Virus record (IMG/VR): IMGVR_UViG_3300033149_005152
Coordinates: 34,586 to 98,585 of that record
Direction: 5' to 3' (one strand)
Source of the DNA: a virus
Length of the DNA: 64,000 nucleotides
Every line of letters begins with the position of its first letter. The stretch's first letter is position 1. Of this stretch, positions 8,942-16,686 are shown piece by piece. Under the pieces are notes generated by a model. The model did not search any database and was not told the DNA's origin. It worked only from the letters and a program-made list of their open reading frames with translations. A program made the position numbers and the translations under genes.

Positions 8942-10274
8942 TTCTTATCCTTCGGGATAATTTTCTATAAAATTGCCCTTTCACAAAATTAGTATAAATA
9001 GGAATCTGTATACCTGCCCTCTCATTTCTATTTTTACCAAGATATATCCTTATTTTACTTTCTTTTTCCTCGTCCTTCGTTTGATTCAAAGAAATCATTA
9101 CGTCAGCTATCGCCGGTTTTAAACGACTTGCTCCACAATCACCCATAGTTAATATTTCCTTATCCTCTGTTCCACTTTTAGTCCATGCGGCAGTCCATAC
9201 AGCAGAATTATATTTTTGACCAAATCCCTTTAATTCTTGATAAATATCACCTTGTTCCCTATGAATAGAATAAGCATCAGAAAATCCCCGTGAACTCATG
9301 GACATCATTAAATCAGCAGAATCTATTACAATTAAATCCGGACTAAAACCTTTAGACTTCAATGATCTAATAATTTCATCCATATTTTTAACAGAAAATC
9401 CGGTAGGATATGAACTTATTATCAAATTACCATTATATACTTTTGAAAACCTATCTATTTTTTTTGAAAATAATCCCTGTTCACTAATTAATTCATTAAT
9501 TTTCACGCCAGTAAACGCAGAATCCATTCTCATCGCAATAACGTCATAAGGCATTTCCAAGGTTATAAACCAAACTTTTAAATTTTGTAATATTCCTGCT
9601 TTTGCAACATGAACGAGAAAAAAGGTCTTTCCTACATTTGGATGAGCCAATACAAAACCCAATTCTCCTCTTGCTAAACCATTCAACAACAAACATTGAT
9701 CCAATTCTGTAATCAACGTACGAATAGCTCTTATTGGATTTTTTAATCTACGAACCATACGTTGTTTTATATCTTCAAAGTAATCATAATCTTCAGATCT
9801 AATCATAGCTATCCTAAAAGAATTATAGAAATGATTCTCTAATTCATCTATATCTTCATTAGTTAAATCTTCTATTCGACCGCTGAGTAATTGACCCGCA
9901 TTATAAATAGAATTACGAATTGCTTGAATTCTAATCCATAACAAAATTCTATCATTAATATACTTTTCTTCAAATTCAGAGACAGGATTAGAAATTCTTC
10001 TAAAAATTTTAAGCCACATCTCTTTATCTTCAATAGTATCTACTCGATCAAGAAATTTAGATTTTAGTATCTTCCAATCGGGATAAATACCATATTGTTT
10101 ACTAAGAGATGTCGCTTCTTCAAATATTATACCCAATTCTCCAACAGAAAAAAAATCTTTTGTTATATATATATTTATAGGTAAATTAACCTTATTCTTC
10201 AAAATTAAATTTATAAACTTATACTCATAATCAGATGTAAGTTCCAAATCACTTCGTCCTCCCTTAAAGAACAA
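8928..10274 (-). CDS. DnaB-like replicative helicase (N-terminus uncertain)
   Basis: 448 residues from TTG 10274. The C-terminal RecA-like motor is clear: LNGLARGELGFVLAHPNVGKTF (Walker A AHPNVGKT), FITLEMP, Walker B PDLIVIDSADL, and NRNERAGI near the end. The N-terminal 190 residues are helical, as in DnaB-type N-domains. No ATG is available: the open frame continues 21 codons above the TTG with no better start, while a 16-codon ORF with a good ribosome site overlaps that extension in another frame (separate entry). The TTG has only GGGAG at 10 bases. Confidence 0.9.
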   Translation of the reverse strand: MFFKGGRSDLELTSDYEYKFINLILKNKVNLPINIYITKDFFSVGELGIIFEEATSLSKQYGIYPDWKILKSKFLDRVDTIEDKEMWLKIFRRISNPVSEFEEKYINDRILLWIRIQAIRNSIYNAGQLLSGRIEDLTNEDIDELENHFYNSFRIAMIRSEDYDYFEDIKQRMVRRLKNPIRAIRTLITELDQCLLLNGLARGELGFVLAHPNVGKTFFLVHVAKAGILQNLKVWFITLEMPYDVIAMRMDSAFTGVKINELISEQGLFSKKIDRFSKVYNGNLIISSYPTGFSVKNMDEIIRSLKSKGFSPDLIVIDSADLMMSMSSRGFSDAYSIHREQGDIYQELKGFGQKYNSAVWTAAWTKSGTEDKEILTMGDCGASRLKPAIADVMISLNQTKDEEKESKIRIYLGKNRNERAGIQIPIYTNFVKGQFYRKLSRRIRNEFG

Positions 10275-10300
10275 ATGATACTGTCTCCCTTTCTTCGATC

Positions 10301-10351
10301 CTAAATCCTTTTTCCGTGCTTTCCAAACATAATTTGTAACTTATTTCTCAT
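10301..10351 (-). CDS. 16-codon ORF overlapping the helicase 5' extension
   Basis: ATG 10351 with AAAGGTGG upstream reads MRNKLQIMFGKHGKRI and stops at 10301. A run of five A (10309-10313) lies where a -1 slip would move ribosomes into the open frame leading to the helicase (KKDLGSKKGRQYHLFF...). It may be a leader peptide, the true helicase start read through a frameshift, or chance. Confidence 0.35.
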   Translation of the reverse strand: MRNKLQIMFGKHGKRI

Positions 10352-10363
10352 AATTACCACCTT

Positions 10364-10753
10364 TTAATAATCAAAAATTTGAATTGCTTTTTCAACAGAA
10401 ATTGACCAAATATCAGCTAAATATTCTATTTCCTCTCTTACTTCTTTTTCACTTATTGGTTTAACGACAATGTAATTAGGATTTCCGATATATTTGAAAT
10501 AAATATCAAAACTATTTTTAGAGAGTAATTGTGAAGGATATAAATACTTCTTATAAATCTTATAATGGGCCTTTATATACTTTATTAAATCTATTTCTTT
10601 ATTATTTTTACGCTCGTAATCTTCTACTCTTTTAATCAACTTCTCGAATATTTCTAATCCTTTTTCCCTTTTCCTACCATACTTCCATCTGTTATAATTC
10701 AATTCCCCATACTCTAAAAAAAATCTGTGAAGAAAAACAGCATCTCTTTTCAT
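10364..10753 (-). CDS. Hypothetical protein in the replication operon
   Basis: 129 residues, no family recognised. Rich in aromatic and charged residues, mostly helical by eye (KGLEIFEKLIKRVEDYERK), with a C-terminal segment EYLADIWSISVEKAIQIFDY. The start overlaps the upstream stop as TAATG, implying coupled translation. Lying between a membrane protein and the helicase, it could be a helicase loader, but nothing in the sequence proves this. Confidence 0.65.
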   Translation of the reverse strand: MKRDAVFLHRFFLEYGELNYNRWKYGRKREKGLEIFEKLIKRVEDYERKNNKEIDLIKYIKAHYKIYKKYLYPSQLLSKNSFDIYFKYIGNPNYIVVKPISEKEVREEIEYLADIWSISVEKAIQIFDY

Positions 10754-11166
10754 TATTTTTTATCTAACTGTTGCAATTCCATTAACAAACTCATTATTTC
10801 CATTGATTCATTATCATGATCAGATTTTTCTTCGAGTTTATTATGTAAATAATTCAATGCGGATGTCGGCAATGTTATAACTTGTTCATTTCTTAAAATT
10901 TTAGGAACCAAATAAATAGCTAACATCCAATTCTTATTTGGTAAAAATAAATTAATTAATAAAAATATACATAAAGCTATTATTGATTTCTTAATCAAAT
11001 TTTTAGCATTTGCCATATCCTTCTCTAACTTCCCACCGCAATTACTAAAAGCGGCTATCCAATAAACAATTGACACAATAATTGCAAATATCGAAAATAC
11101 AACAAAAAGACTATTCAATTGTTGTATCTGACCAAGAAAAAACCACAAATAAATCAACAATTCCAT
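10753..11166 (-). CDS. Two-helix membrane protein
   Basis: 137 residues from ATG 11166 (GGAGG, 7 bases upstream; a TTG at 11172 is less likely). Two long hydrophobic segments (about residues 15-37 and 61-83) separated by a charged loop (KLEKDMANAKNLIKK), then a soluble acidic tail ending in MELQQLDKK. No family recognised. A membrane protein inside a replication operon might anchor the replisome or alter the host membrane (inference). Confidence 0.7.
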   Translation of the reverse strand: MELLIYLWFFLGQIQQLNSLFVVFSIFAIIVSIVYWIAAFSNCGGKLEKDMANAKNLIKKSIIALCIFLLINLFLPNKNWMLAIYLVPKILRNEQVITLPTSALNYLHNKLEEKSDHDNESMEIMSLLMELQQLDKK

Positions 11167-11168
11167 GA

Positions 11169-12602
11169 TCAATCCTCCATCAAATTAATCTTAAATCCTT
11201 CATTTTCATAAATTCTCAGTCTCTCTTCAGAATGTTTTTCACAATAATACTGTTGATGATCATAAAAGTCTATTACCTCAAGCTCATTATTATTCTCTTT
11301 CCTTCTCATTCCCCTACCTGGCCTCTGTATCGCTTTTATCTCTGATTTTTCTCCACCAGCCAAAACCAAACAATTAATTTTAGGAATGTCAATACCCTGG
11401 TCAAATATCGTTGTAGTAATAACAACTTTATTTTTACCCTGTCTAAAATCTTTCCTCACTTTGTTACGAAAATCCATATCATCTTGACCATGAATATATT
11501 CTACATCAATCCCTTTCTCCCATAATTTATTTTGTAATATTCTACCATGTTCCACTCTTAAACATAAAATCAAAATATGTTTTCCTTTTTTTAACCTATC
11601 AATTACCTTTTCCACAAGCAAATTATTTCTTACTTCATTTTCCACAATAGCAATATTATAAATTTCATGATAATCACCCTTTCTAGGTAATCCAACAGGC
11701 TCATGAACAGGAAACATATTAACAATTACACTTGATAAAATACCCTTTTTCATTAATTCTTCGGATGTTATTTTATCTAACAAACCTCCTACCCATCCCC
11801 TTAAATACCAATCACATATATCTTTTCTCTTAAAAGGAGTACCAGAAAAACCAAATCTATAATAAGCGTTTGGCATAAAACGCATTATTTTATAATAAGT
11901 AGCATCATTAAAAAAATGACATTCATCTATAATTACACAATTCACTTTATCTAAAAATTCAATTATTTTTTTATCTTTGTTTTTTAATAAAGATGCGAGA
12001 GTTTCCACCATACCAATCGAAACTTTCTTCTCCGTCTCCCTTCGAGACCCCGCTATAACTCCAGGAATAAACCCAAAATGATTAAATTCATCTTCAAATT
12101 GACTTAATAAATCTCTTTTATTGAGAAATATAACAGTATTTACATTAAAAGATCGTGCAATTAAAAAAATAGCCCCTGTCTTACCAGAACCAACCGGATA
12201 CTGAAAAACTCCCCTATTCCAATTCATATTCCTAAACTTCTTAGATTTAGCTATCTCCCACGCATTATATTGTATTCTTGCAATATTGTCATTAAATTTG
12301 TTACCAAAAATCCTTGATAATAAATCACACCAATCGTCAAAAGAAATCTCATTAAATTTATTATTTTGAAACTTCCTTCTATCCTCTAATTCAAACTCTA
12401 TGTTTTTCTTTCCCAAATAAGGAAGAAATCCAGTTGGAAATTTATTCCAATCAAAAAATCTTTTATATCCATCCCATCCGCACTTGTATGCATTTGTATA
12501 TGGAGCACTAGGAATAAAAAATGAGAGAGATTCATAAATTCGTTTTTTTTCTTTTAAAGTACCAATTACTTTAACATAATCGTTATTCACCAGCATTTTC
12601 AT
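11169..12602 (-). CDS. UvsW-like superfamily 2 DNA helicase
   Basis: About 477 residues from ATG 12602; a TTG at 12632 lies inside a hairpin and is rejected. Superfamily 2 motifs in order: Q-like region, Walker A VGSGKTGA, DECH box VIIDECHFF, motif III FSGTPF, motif V TTIFDQGIDIP, and motif VI QRPGRGMRR. The N-terminal 100 residues resemble the UvsW/phage DEAD-type domain (GWDGYKRFF). Family knowledge: UvsW unwinds R-loops and branched intermediates and switches origin-based to recombination-based replication, which fits the RecA/SbcCD genes in this operon. Confidence 0.87.
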   Translation of the reverse strand: MKMLVNNDYVKVIGTLKEKKRIYESLSFFIPSAPYTNAYKCGWDGYKRFFDWNKFPTGFLPYLGKKNIEFELEDRRKFQNNKFNEISFDDWCDLLSRIFGNKFNDNIARIQYNAWEIAKSKKFRNMNWNRGVFQYPVGSGKTGAIFLIARSFNVNTVIFLNKRDLLSQFEDEFNHFGFIPGVIAGSRRETEKKVSIGMVETLASLLKNKDKKIIEFLDKVNCVIIDECHFFNDATYYKIMRFMPNAYYRFGFSGTPFKRKDICDWYLRGWVGGLLDKITSEELMKKGILSSVIVNMFPVHEPVGLPRKGDYHEIYNIAIVENEVRNNLLVEKVIDRLKKGKHILILCLRVEHGRILQNKLWEKGIDVEYIHGQDDMDFRNKVRKDFRQGKNKVVITTTIFDQGIDIPKINCLVLAGGEKSEIKAIQRPGRGMRRKENNNELEVIDFYDHQQYYCEKHSEERLRIYENEGFKINLMED

Positions 12603-12620
12603 TTCAATTACCCAAATAAT

Positions 12621-12648
12621 AGAGCGGGACAAAAACTTATCCCGCTCT
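12621..12648 (-). terminator. Perfect 9-bp hairpin between operon genes
   Basis: AGAGCGGGA and TCCCGCTCT pair perfectly across a 10-base loop, 17 bases after the stop of the acidic-repeat gene. The following minus-strand bases (TATTATTTGGG) are only moderately T-rich, so termination may be partial and would lower expression of the helicase downstream. It could instead be an RNA-processing or protection structure. Confidence 0.55.
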
Positions 12649-12664
12649 TATTAATTTATTAAAT

Positions 12665-13486
12665 TTAATCAGAATCAACTTCCCGCATTTTTATTCCAGC
12701 AGCTAACAAACCCTTTTGCGTATAGGCAGCATTGAATTTTTTTCCAGCCTTCCCCGAAAATTTCAACTCAACCTTTTTTGGAGAAGGTTTCCTTACAACT
12801 TTCCCCTCTATTATCTCATCCTTATAATTCACATAAACAGAAGTATGTTTATCAAGCATATCAATTTCAGCTGGAACTAAATCATCAGGCTCATCCTCTT
12901 CATCAGGCTCATCTTCTTCATCAAGCTCATCTTCTTCATCAAGCTCATCTTCCTCATCAGGCTCATCTTCTTCATCAAGCTCATCTTCTTCATCAGGCTC
13001 ATCTTCATATTTAACTTCAATCCCAAATTCATTATAAGCTTCTTCGTCATAAGTTTCCACATCATCATCATCCCACTCAATAGTAACCACCCTTTTATTC
13101 CTCTTTCCTCCTCCCTCAACGGCCGTAACCACACCCATCTGTCCAGTATTTGGGTCTCTTACAATATCATCAACCTCCAATTCTGAAAAATCAGGGTGTT
13201 CAAAACTAATTCCCCCTTCATCAGTCTCATCTTCCCCATTATCCCCACCAAGATCAGCATTATAAACATCTTCTTCAATATCAAGATCAGGAGGCTCAAC
13301 ATTAGAAAGAACTTTAGCAAGACTTTTAAATGATTTTTCAGTTCTCTCCGATAATTTATCCACTAAATCAATTAATACAGTCAATGATTCCTGAATCGTC
13401 TCAAAAACACTTTTCTCAACATTCCTTTCTACATTTTTCATAATAGATTTTTTTTCAGCTACCTTAGGTCTGCCCCGTTTTGCCAT
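12665..13486 (-). CDS. AT-hook protein with acidic hexapeptide repeats and SH3-like segments
   Basis: 273 residues, first gene after the leftward promoter. N-terminus MAKRGRPKV is an AT-hook-like minor-groove motif. A helical segment (30-65) is followed by a beta-rich segment ELEVDDIVRDPNTGQMGVVT...RVVTIEWDDD resembling KOW/SH3-like folds, then seven tandem units of the type DEEDEL/DEEDEP, then a second beta-rich segment (VYVNYKDEIIEGKVV). DNA-binding end plus acidic middle suggests a chromatin-like or transcription/replication organiser. First-gene position implies high expression. No homologue named. Confidence 0.75.
   Translation of the reverse strand: MAKRGRPKVAEKKSIMKNVERNVEKSVFETIQESLTVLIDLVDKLSERTEKSFKSLAKVLSNVEPPDLDIEEDVYNADLGGDNGEDETDEGGISFEHPDFSELEVDDIVRDPNTGQMGVVTAVEGGGKRNKRVVTIEWDDDDVETYDEEAYNEFGIEVKYEDEPDEEDELDEEDEPDEEDELDEEDELDEEDEPDEEDEPDDLVPAEIDMLDKHTSVYVNYKDEIIEGKVVRKPSPKKVELKFSGKAGKKFNAAYTQKGLLAAGIKMREVDSD
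12883..13008 (-). repeat. 18-bp tandem coding repeat (about seven copies)
   Basis: Copies of catcagGCTCATCTTCTT-type units run head to tail and differ mainly by G/A at one position (CTTGAT versus CCTGAT on the coding strand). They encode the alternating Leu/Pro acidic hexapeptides of the gene above. Such an array can change copy number by slippage without shifting the frame. Confidence 0.85.
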
Positions 13487-13543
13487 TATTTTTCTCCTTC
13501 TGTAAATTAAATTGGTGAAAATATAAAAACATCCAATACTATT

Positions 13544-13571
13544 ACTGTACCATATTTTTTCCCAATGTCAA
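13544..13571 (-). promoter_or_regulatory. Leftward sigma70-type promoter for the replication operon
   Basis: On the minus strand: TTGACA (13566-13571), 16-base spacer, TACAGT (13544-13549) with an extended -10 TG one base upstream. It lies 58 bases before the ATG at 13486 and points into the replication operon. Confidence 0.75.
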
Positions 13572-13743
13572 GAACTATCTTACCTCCTCTCTCCAAACGT
13601 CAATATTATTAACTACTTATCAAACAACCCTACCTCTAACCGATAAAAATATCAAAAACGTTTCAAAGTTCATAAACATGCAAATTTAGCTCATATTTTA
13701 ATCATTAACGAGCTATTCCACAATAATCGTTATTTCCACATCC

Positions 13744-13771
13744 TTGACTTCTTGAAAAAGTATGTTATACT
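13744..13771 (+). promoter_or_regulatory. Rightward sigma70-type promoter facing antisense to the small-gene cluster
   Basis: TTGACT (13744-13749), 16-base spacer, TATACT (13766-13771) with an extended TG. Same spacing and TG as the leftward promoter. No plus-strand gene follows, so a transcript would be antisense to the genes from 13816 upward. Confidence 0.6.
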
Positions 13772-13815
13772 ATAACTGGATGGTAGGGGGAGATAATATA
13801 TCTTCTTCGTTTTCT

Positions 13816-14019
13816 TTATTTAATTTTAAATTTTTCTTGTAATAACATATATTTTCTTTTTCCAAGTACAGCTAAATCATAAAATCCTAATTTATTAGCC
13901 AGATCAACAACACAATCATAGTCATACATATTACATAAACCACTTTTCCTTATATATTCGTATTGTTTTATAACATTATGCTTGTATTCCTCGTTTTCTT
14001 CAACCATATCAGTTACCAT
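13816..14019 (-). CDS. DUF5049-like small protein
   Basis: 67 residues from ATG 14019, which overlaps the upstream stop (a longer TTG form from 14058 is less likely). The central part IRKSGLCNMYDYDCVVDLANKLGFYDL resembles the small phage family DUF5049 (I-x-SG-x-NMFD-x-V-x-x-x-A-x-x-x-G-x-x-EL) but is seen by pattern only. Last gene of the small-gene cluster before the promoter region. Confidence 0.6.
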   Translation of the reverse strand: MVTDMVEENEEYKHNVIKQYEYIRKSGLCNMYDYDCVVDLANKLGFYDLAVLGKRKYMLLQEKFKIK

Positions 14020-14530
14020 CTTTTTTTTCTTTACCCTTATCAAAATCGAAATCTTCAAATGGATTTTTTTCTCCTTTAATTACATCCTCATTATATTTTC
14101 CAAACAATTCAAGAAACTCATTTAAAAACTCGTCTACTTCCACATCTTGCGATTCATCTTTTAACTCCCCCATAATTTTTTCTATGTTGTGTACTCCATT
14201 TTTTAATTCTTTCATAATTTCTGAATAACGACGTTTTATATCTAAAATAAATAAACGCTTAATAAATTTTACTTCTTCTACCATTTTATCACTATTCGTA
14301 ACTATTGAAAGATGTATTATACTATCTAAAAGAACTAATAGCAACATATCTCTATTAAAACAATAATTTATCATGAAAATACGAAAATAACGATTTTTAT
14401 CTTCCCTATTTTCAAGTTCTTCTGTTCTTATAGTCAATTCTTTGTTTTTATTTATTAAAGCAGTTTCAACTTCATTAAATCTTTCATTTATTTGATCTAT
14501 TACTTTTTGTAATTTATCCTCATCTATCAT
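14009..14530 (-). CDS. Helical/coiled-coil hypothetical protein
   Basis: 173 residues with GGAGG before the ATG. N-terminal coiled coil (IDQINERFNEVETALINKNKEL), a hydrophobic helical middle (MLLLVLLDSIIHLSIV), and an acidic C-terminal half ending in a K/D/E-rich tail. No family recognised. Confidence 0.65.
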   Translation of the reverse strand: MIDEDKLQKVIDQINERFNEVETALINKNKELTIRTEELENREDKNRYFRIFMINYCFNRDMLLLVLLDSIIHLSIVTNSDKMVEEVKFIKRLFILDIKRRYSEIMKELKNGVHNIEKIMGELKDESQDVEVDEFLNEFLELFGKYNEDVIKGEKNPFEDFDFDKGKEKKDGN

Positions 14531-14554
14531 CTTTCCTCCATTTTTTTAATATTA

Positions 14555-14698
14555 TCAAATTAATCTTACATTTTCGATAAGATAATCAAGAACTTCATAA
14601 AAAGTTTGGGTGTCATCATCATCAATTTGACAAATATCACAAATACCCTCAGCAATTTCTTTCATTACTTCATTTTCTTCATCTTGTTTTGTTATCAT
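14555..14698 (-). CDS. Small acidic protein (47 aa)
   Basis: ATG 14698 follows AAGGAGAAAATA, the same start region as the next upstream gene. It encodes an acidic 47-residue protein (MITKQDEENEVMKEIAEGIC...) with a CDIC pair and an acidic run DDDD. Overlaps the upstream gene's 3' end by 20 bases. Function unknown. Confidence 0.6.
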   Translation of the reverse strand: MITKQDEENEVMKEIAEGICDICQIDDDDTQTFYEVLDYLIENVRLI

Positions 14699-14918
14699 TA
14701 TTTTCTCCTTTATCTTTTTCTGATTTGATTCTTTCTATTTCTAATTCAACTTTTTCTATTCTCAAATCAAGAAAATCATTATCATTTCTTAATCCAACAA
14801 TACTTAACTCGTTTGCCATAATAGTACCTCTCCAACGATTATAAAACATTATAATTCTAAAAGTAGCATATACATCAGCTATTATAACCAAAATAAGTAT
14901 TATAACTACCCATTCCAT
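14679..14918 (-). CDS. Single-pass membrane protein with coiled-coil tail
   Basis: 79 residues from ATG 14918 (AAGGAG, 8 bases upstream). One hydrophobic helix at residues 3-22 (WVVIILILVIIADVYATF), then RIIMFYNRW and a charged coiled coil (LDLRIEKVELEIERIKSEK). Looks like a small inner-membrane protein; spanin or holin-type roles cannot be excluded. It sits in the cluster that carries the Ycf46/Ycf35 genes. Confidence 0.65.
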   Translation of the reverse strand: MEWVVIILILVIIADVYATFRIIMFYNRWRGTIMANELSIVGLRNDNDFLDLRIEKVELEIERIKSEKDKGENNDNKTR

Positions 14919-14931
14919 TATTTTCTCCTTT

Positions 14932-15081
14932 TTATCCACAATAAGGATTGTCTAAAAGATTAAATCCAGAAATATCAATTGATATTTCCTTCAAAACCTC
15001 CGCAACTTTTTCATCCCACCAATCGCACCATATCTGATCTTTATCTATAATAATCATCATTTGTTCTCTTTTTTTGGTCAT
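14932..15081 (-). CDS. Small hypothetical protein (49 aa)
   Basis: ATG 15081 with AAGGAG 5 bases upstream. The product (MTKKREQMMIIIDKDQIWCDWWDEK...) has a W-C-D-W-W core and an amphipathic helix VAEVLKEISIDI. Its stop lies just before the ribosome site of the next gene. No family recognised. Confidence 0.6.
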   Translation of the reverse strand: MTKKREQMMIIIDKDQIWCDWWDEKVAEVLKEISIDISGFNLLDNPYCG

Positions 15082-15082
15082 T

Positions 15083-15268
15083 TTAACTCCTTAATTTAAT
15101 GTTATCTACTAACTCGATATAATATTCCTCTTTTTTACGATGATCTAATTCATCCCCCATTTCTCTCAATATATCATCAATTCGATCATAACAACTACTA
15201 CCTTCAAAACCAAAACCCTCAATAGAAAAATCCCCGTTTTTATCAATAATTATTTCCCAACGTGCCAT
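15083..15268 (-). CDS. DUF2997 family protein
   Basis: 61 residues. WEIIIDKNGDFSIEGFGFEGSSC follows the DUF2997 pattern (I-x-I-x-DG-x-x-x-x-x-x-GF-x-G-x-SC-x-E) and is followed by the expected helix. From memory of the family, DUF2997 genes often sit beside DUF1257 (Ycf35) and a Ycf46-type AAA ATPase; both are found nearby on the same strand here. Biochemical role unknown. The gene begins at the base where the upstream stop ends. Confidence 0.72.
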   Translation of the reverse strand: MARWEIIIDKNGDFSIEGFGFEGSSCYDRIDDILREMGDELDHRKKEEYYIELVDNIKLRS

Positions 15269-15558
15269 TATTTCATTCCTCCTATCCTTTGCTTATATTC
15301 CATTAAAGCTTCATATCTTTTTTTATCCCTAATTAATTCTTTATAGCTCCATATCCAAAACCTACAAATATCATGATCATATGTATTACAAATTTCATCA
15401 AACTTATATCCATTGTACCAGCTTAACTCATTTTCTGCATTCATTTTATAACATAAATCAATTAACTCAATTCTTCGCCTAAATACCCATTCATTTCTAT
15501 ACATCATATAAAAAGCGAAAAGAGTGGAAATACATATTAAAAATATAAATATAAACAT
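15268..15558 (-). CDS. Membrane-anchored hypothetical protein
   Basis: 96 residues with AAGGAGGG upstream. N-terminal hydrophobic segment (FIFIFLICISTLFAFYMMY) then a soluble helical domain rich in Y, W and D (WYNGYKFDEICNTYDHDICRFWIW). No family recognised. It separates the DUF1257 and DUF2997 genes and so may belong to the same functional set. Confidence 0.65.
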   Translation of the reverse strand: MFIFIFLICISTLFAFYMMYRNEWVFRRRIELIDLCYKMNAENELSWYNGYKFDEICNTYDHDICRFWIWSYKELIRDKKRYEALMEYKQRIGGMK

Positions 15559-15569
15559 TTTGTCCCTCC

Positions 15570-15944
15570 TTATGCCATTACTTGTAATTTTATCCTACCA
15601 TTTTCAATTACTTCTGCATCAGAAAGTGATAATCCTTTTCTAAGAAATTTTTCAGTTAATTCCTCTTTTGTGTAGTTTTGTAAAATTTCTCTCTGTAAAT
15701 TTTCATTATAATAAGTATCATAAATCATCTCATAAGTTCCATCCGGCATTAATTTGAAACCAAATTCAAATTCATGATTAAAACGACTATTTCCTTTTAC
15801 TTTAATATCTACTTCTTTTGTTTCAGCATAACCTTTAATGGTTAATCCTTCTCCTATTTCAAATTGTAATCCTAAATCTTCCATTACTTTTGAGAGAGTG
15901 CTCAAATTACTTATTCTTGTTTTTGTTAATGTATAATGACTCAT
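15570..15944 (-). CDS. Ycf35 / DUF1257 family protein
   Basis: 124 residues. MSHYTLTKTRISNLSTLSKVMEDLG at the start and GYAETKEVDIKVKG, YEMIYDTYYN, ILQNYTKEEL and IKLQV later reproduce the DUF1257/Ycf35 order (MSHF-x-x-IKT-x-I-x-x-L-x-x-L-x-x-A-L-x-x-L-G ... DIGF ... Y-x-x-V-x-D ... Q-x-Y). Ycf35 is known from plastids, cyanobacteria and scattered bacteria, function unresolved. Its presence with DUF2997 and Ycf46 genes in a phage cluster is the strongest sign of a transferred functional unit. Confidence 0.8.
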   Translation of the reverse strand: MSHYTLTKTRISNLSTLSKVMEDLGLQFEIGEGLTIKGYAETKEVDIKVKGNSRFNHEFEFGFKLMPDGTYEMIYDTYYNENLQREILQNYTKEELTEKFLRKGLSLSDAEVIENGRIKLQVMA

Positions 15945-15955
15945 TTTTTATCTCC

Positions 15956-16120
15956 TTATTTAAAAGTATATCTTATTTTTACAAAAACGCTAGTAACTAT
16001 CCAACAAAATAATACTAAAAGAAAATTTATGTAAACATTATTATTAAAATAATCACTTATTATTCCATCTCCTACTATAATCCACATAATTGCTATTATC
16101 CAAGCTTTCCAGAAAGGCAT
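15956..16120 (-). CDS. Small two-helix membrane protein (54 aa)
   Basis: ATG 16120 with AGGAG upstream encodes MPFWKAWIIAIMWIIVGDGIISDY..., with two hydrophobic segments (about 4-18 and 30-45) and a basic end (KIRYTFK). The stop codon overlaps the ribosome site of the Ycf35-like gene, so the two are coupled. Holin-like size, but no specific evidence. Confidence 0.65.
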   Translation of the reverse strand: MPFWKAWIIAIMWIIVGDGIISDYFNNNVYINFLLVLFCWIVTSVFVKIRYTFK

Positions 16121-16129
16121 TTTAATCTC

Positions 16130-16423
16130 CTATATACCTAAAGAATGAAGTATTCGTAAAACATCAAGTACTTGAGAATCTGGTTGACCTTCTTTATCAC
16201 ATCCACAATAAGCACACATTTTATTCTTTTTAGAATGAACAAAATTATAATCTTCACATTCACAATTCCAAAATAATCCAGTTGTAAAAAATGTAAAACC
16301 ATGTGAATCTATATGTTCTTCTATTTTTAATTCCTTTTTTAATTTATTATATTCATCATCTTCCGATTTTAAACCATAACTACTAAATCTAGTAAACTTC
16401 TTTTTTAATTCTTCATACTTCAT
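16130..16423 (-). CDS. Zinc-finger-like small protein
   Basis: 97 residues from ATG 16423 (AAGGAG, 7 bases upstream). A probable metal site is CEC...CAYCGC near residues 52-77. The N-terminal half is charged and helical (YEELKKKFTRF). No family recognised. It belongs to the tight cluster between the DUF3150 and Ycf35-like genes. Confidence 0.65.
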   Translation of the reverse strand: MKYEELKKKFTRFSSYGLKSEDDEYNKLKKELKIEEHIDSHGFTFFTTGLFWNCECEDYNFVHSKKNKMCAYCGCDKEGQPDSQVLDVLRILHSLGI

Positions 16424-16434
16424 TTCCAATCTCC

Positions 16435-16674
16435 TTATTCAGTTATATACCAACACCGTTGAATGACAAAACCACATTCACCATAAACTTCCTCATATCT
16501 TAATTTACCTTTACTCACCAAGGTAAATAATCTATCTCGTAAATAAGTTTCATAGGCCTGGCGATCCCCACGTAATTGAGCAAGTTGATGAGTATTACAA
16601 CCTTGATTATTCTTCACCAGTTGTAGCAATTCCTTTTGACGCTTTTTACTATTGTTATGACGAAAATACGGCAT
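16435..16674 (-). CDS. Winged-helix-like DNA-binding protein
   Basis: 79 residues with GGAGG upstream. Basic start (FRHNNSKKRQKELLQLVKNN), then a helix-turn-helix-like stretch GCNTHQLAQLRGDRQAYETYLRDRLFTLVSKGKL followed by a beta-wing-like end (GFVIQRCWYITE). This suggests a small winged-helix regulator, possibly controlling the neighbouring ATPase cluster. Assignment is by pattern. Confidence 0.6.
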   Translation of the reverse strand: MPYFRHNNSKKRQKELLQLVKNNQGCNTHQLAQLRGDRQAYETYLRDRLFTLVSKGKLRYEEVYGECGFVIQRCWYITE

Positions 16675-16686
16675 TCTATCCTCCTT

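Larger units (their letters stand above)
13487..13815. other. Intergenic regulatory region between the replication operon and the small-gene cluster
   Basis: 329 bases without a credible gene. It holds the leftward promoter (13544-13571), a rightward promoter (13744-13771), an interrupted palindrome AGCTC...GAGCT at 13688-13714, and two TTCCACA-type copies near 13715-13740. It is the only sizeable gap in the first 24 kb, so it probably controls replication-gene expression. Confidence 0.7.

Noticed and set aside
12778-13134. Repeat-rich ORFs in other frames, with CRISPR-like periodicity
   Set aside because: The 18-bp units are contiguous with no spacers, and they encode an acidic repeat in the true gene.
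13778-13845. 20-codon plus-strand ORF after the rightward promoter
   Set aside because: Leaderless, low-complexity product (SSSFSLFNFKFFL), more likely chance in AT-rich DNA.
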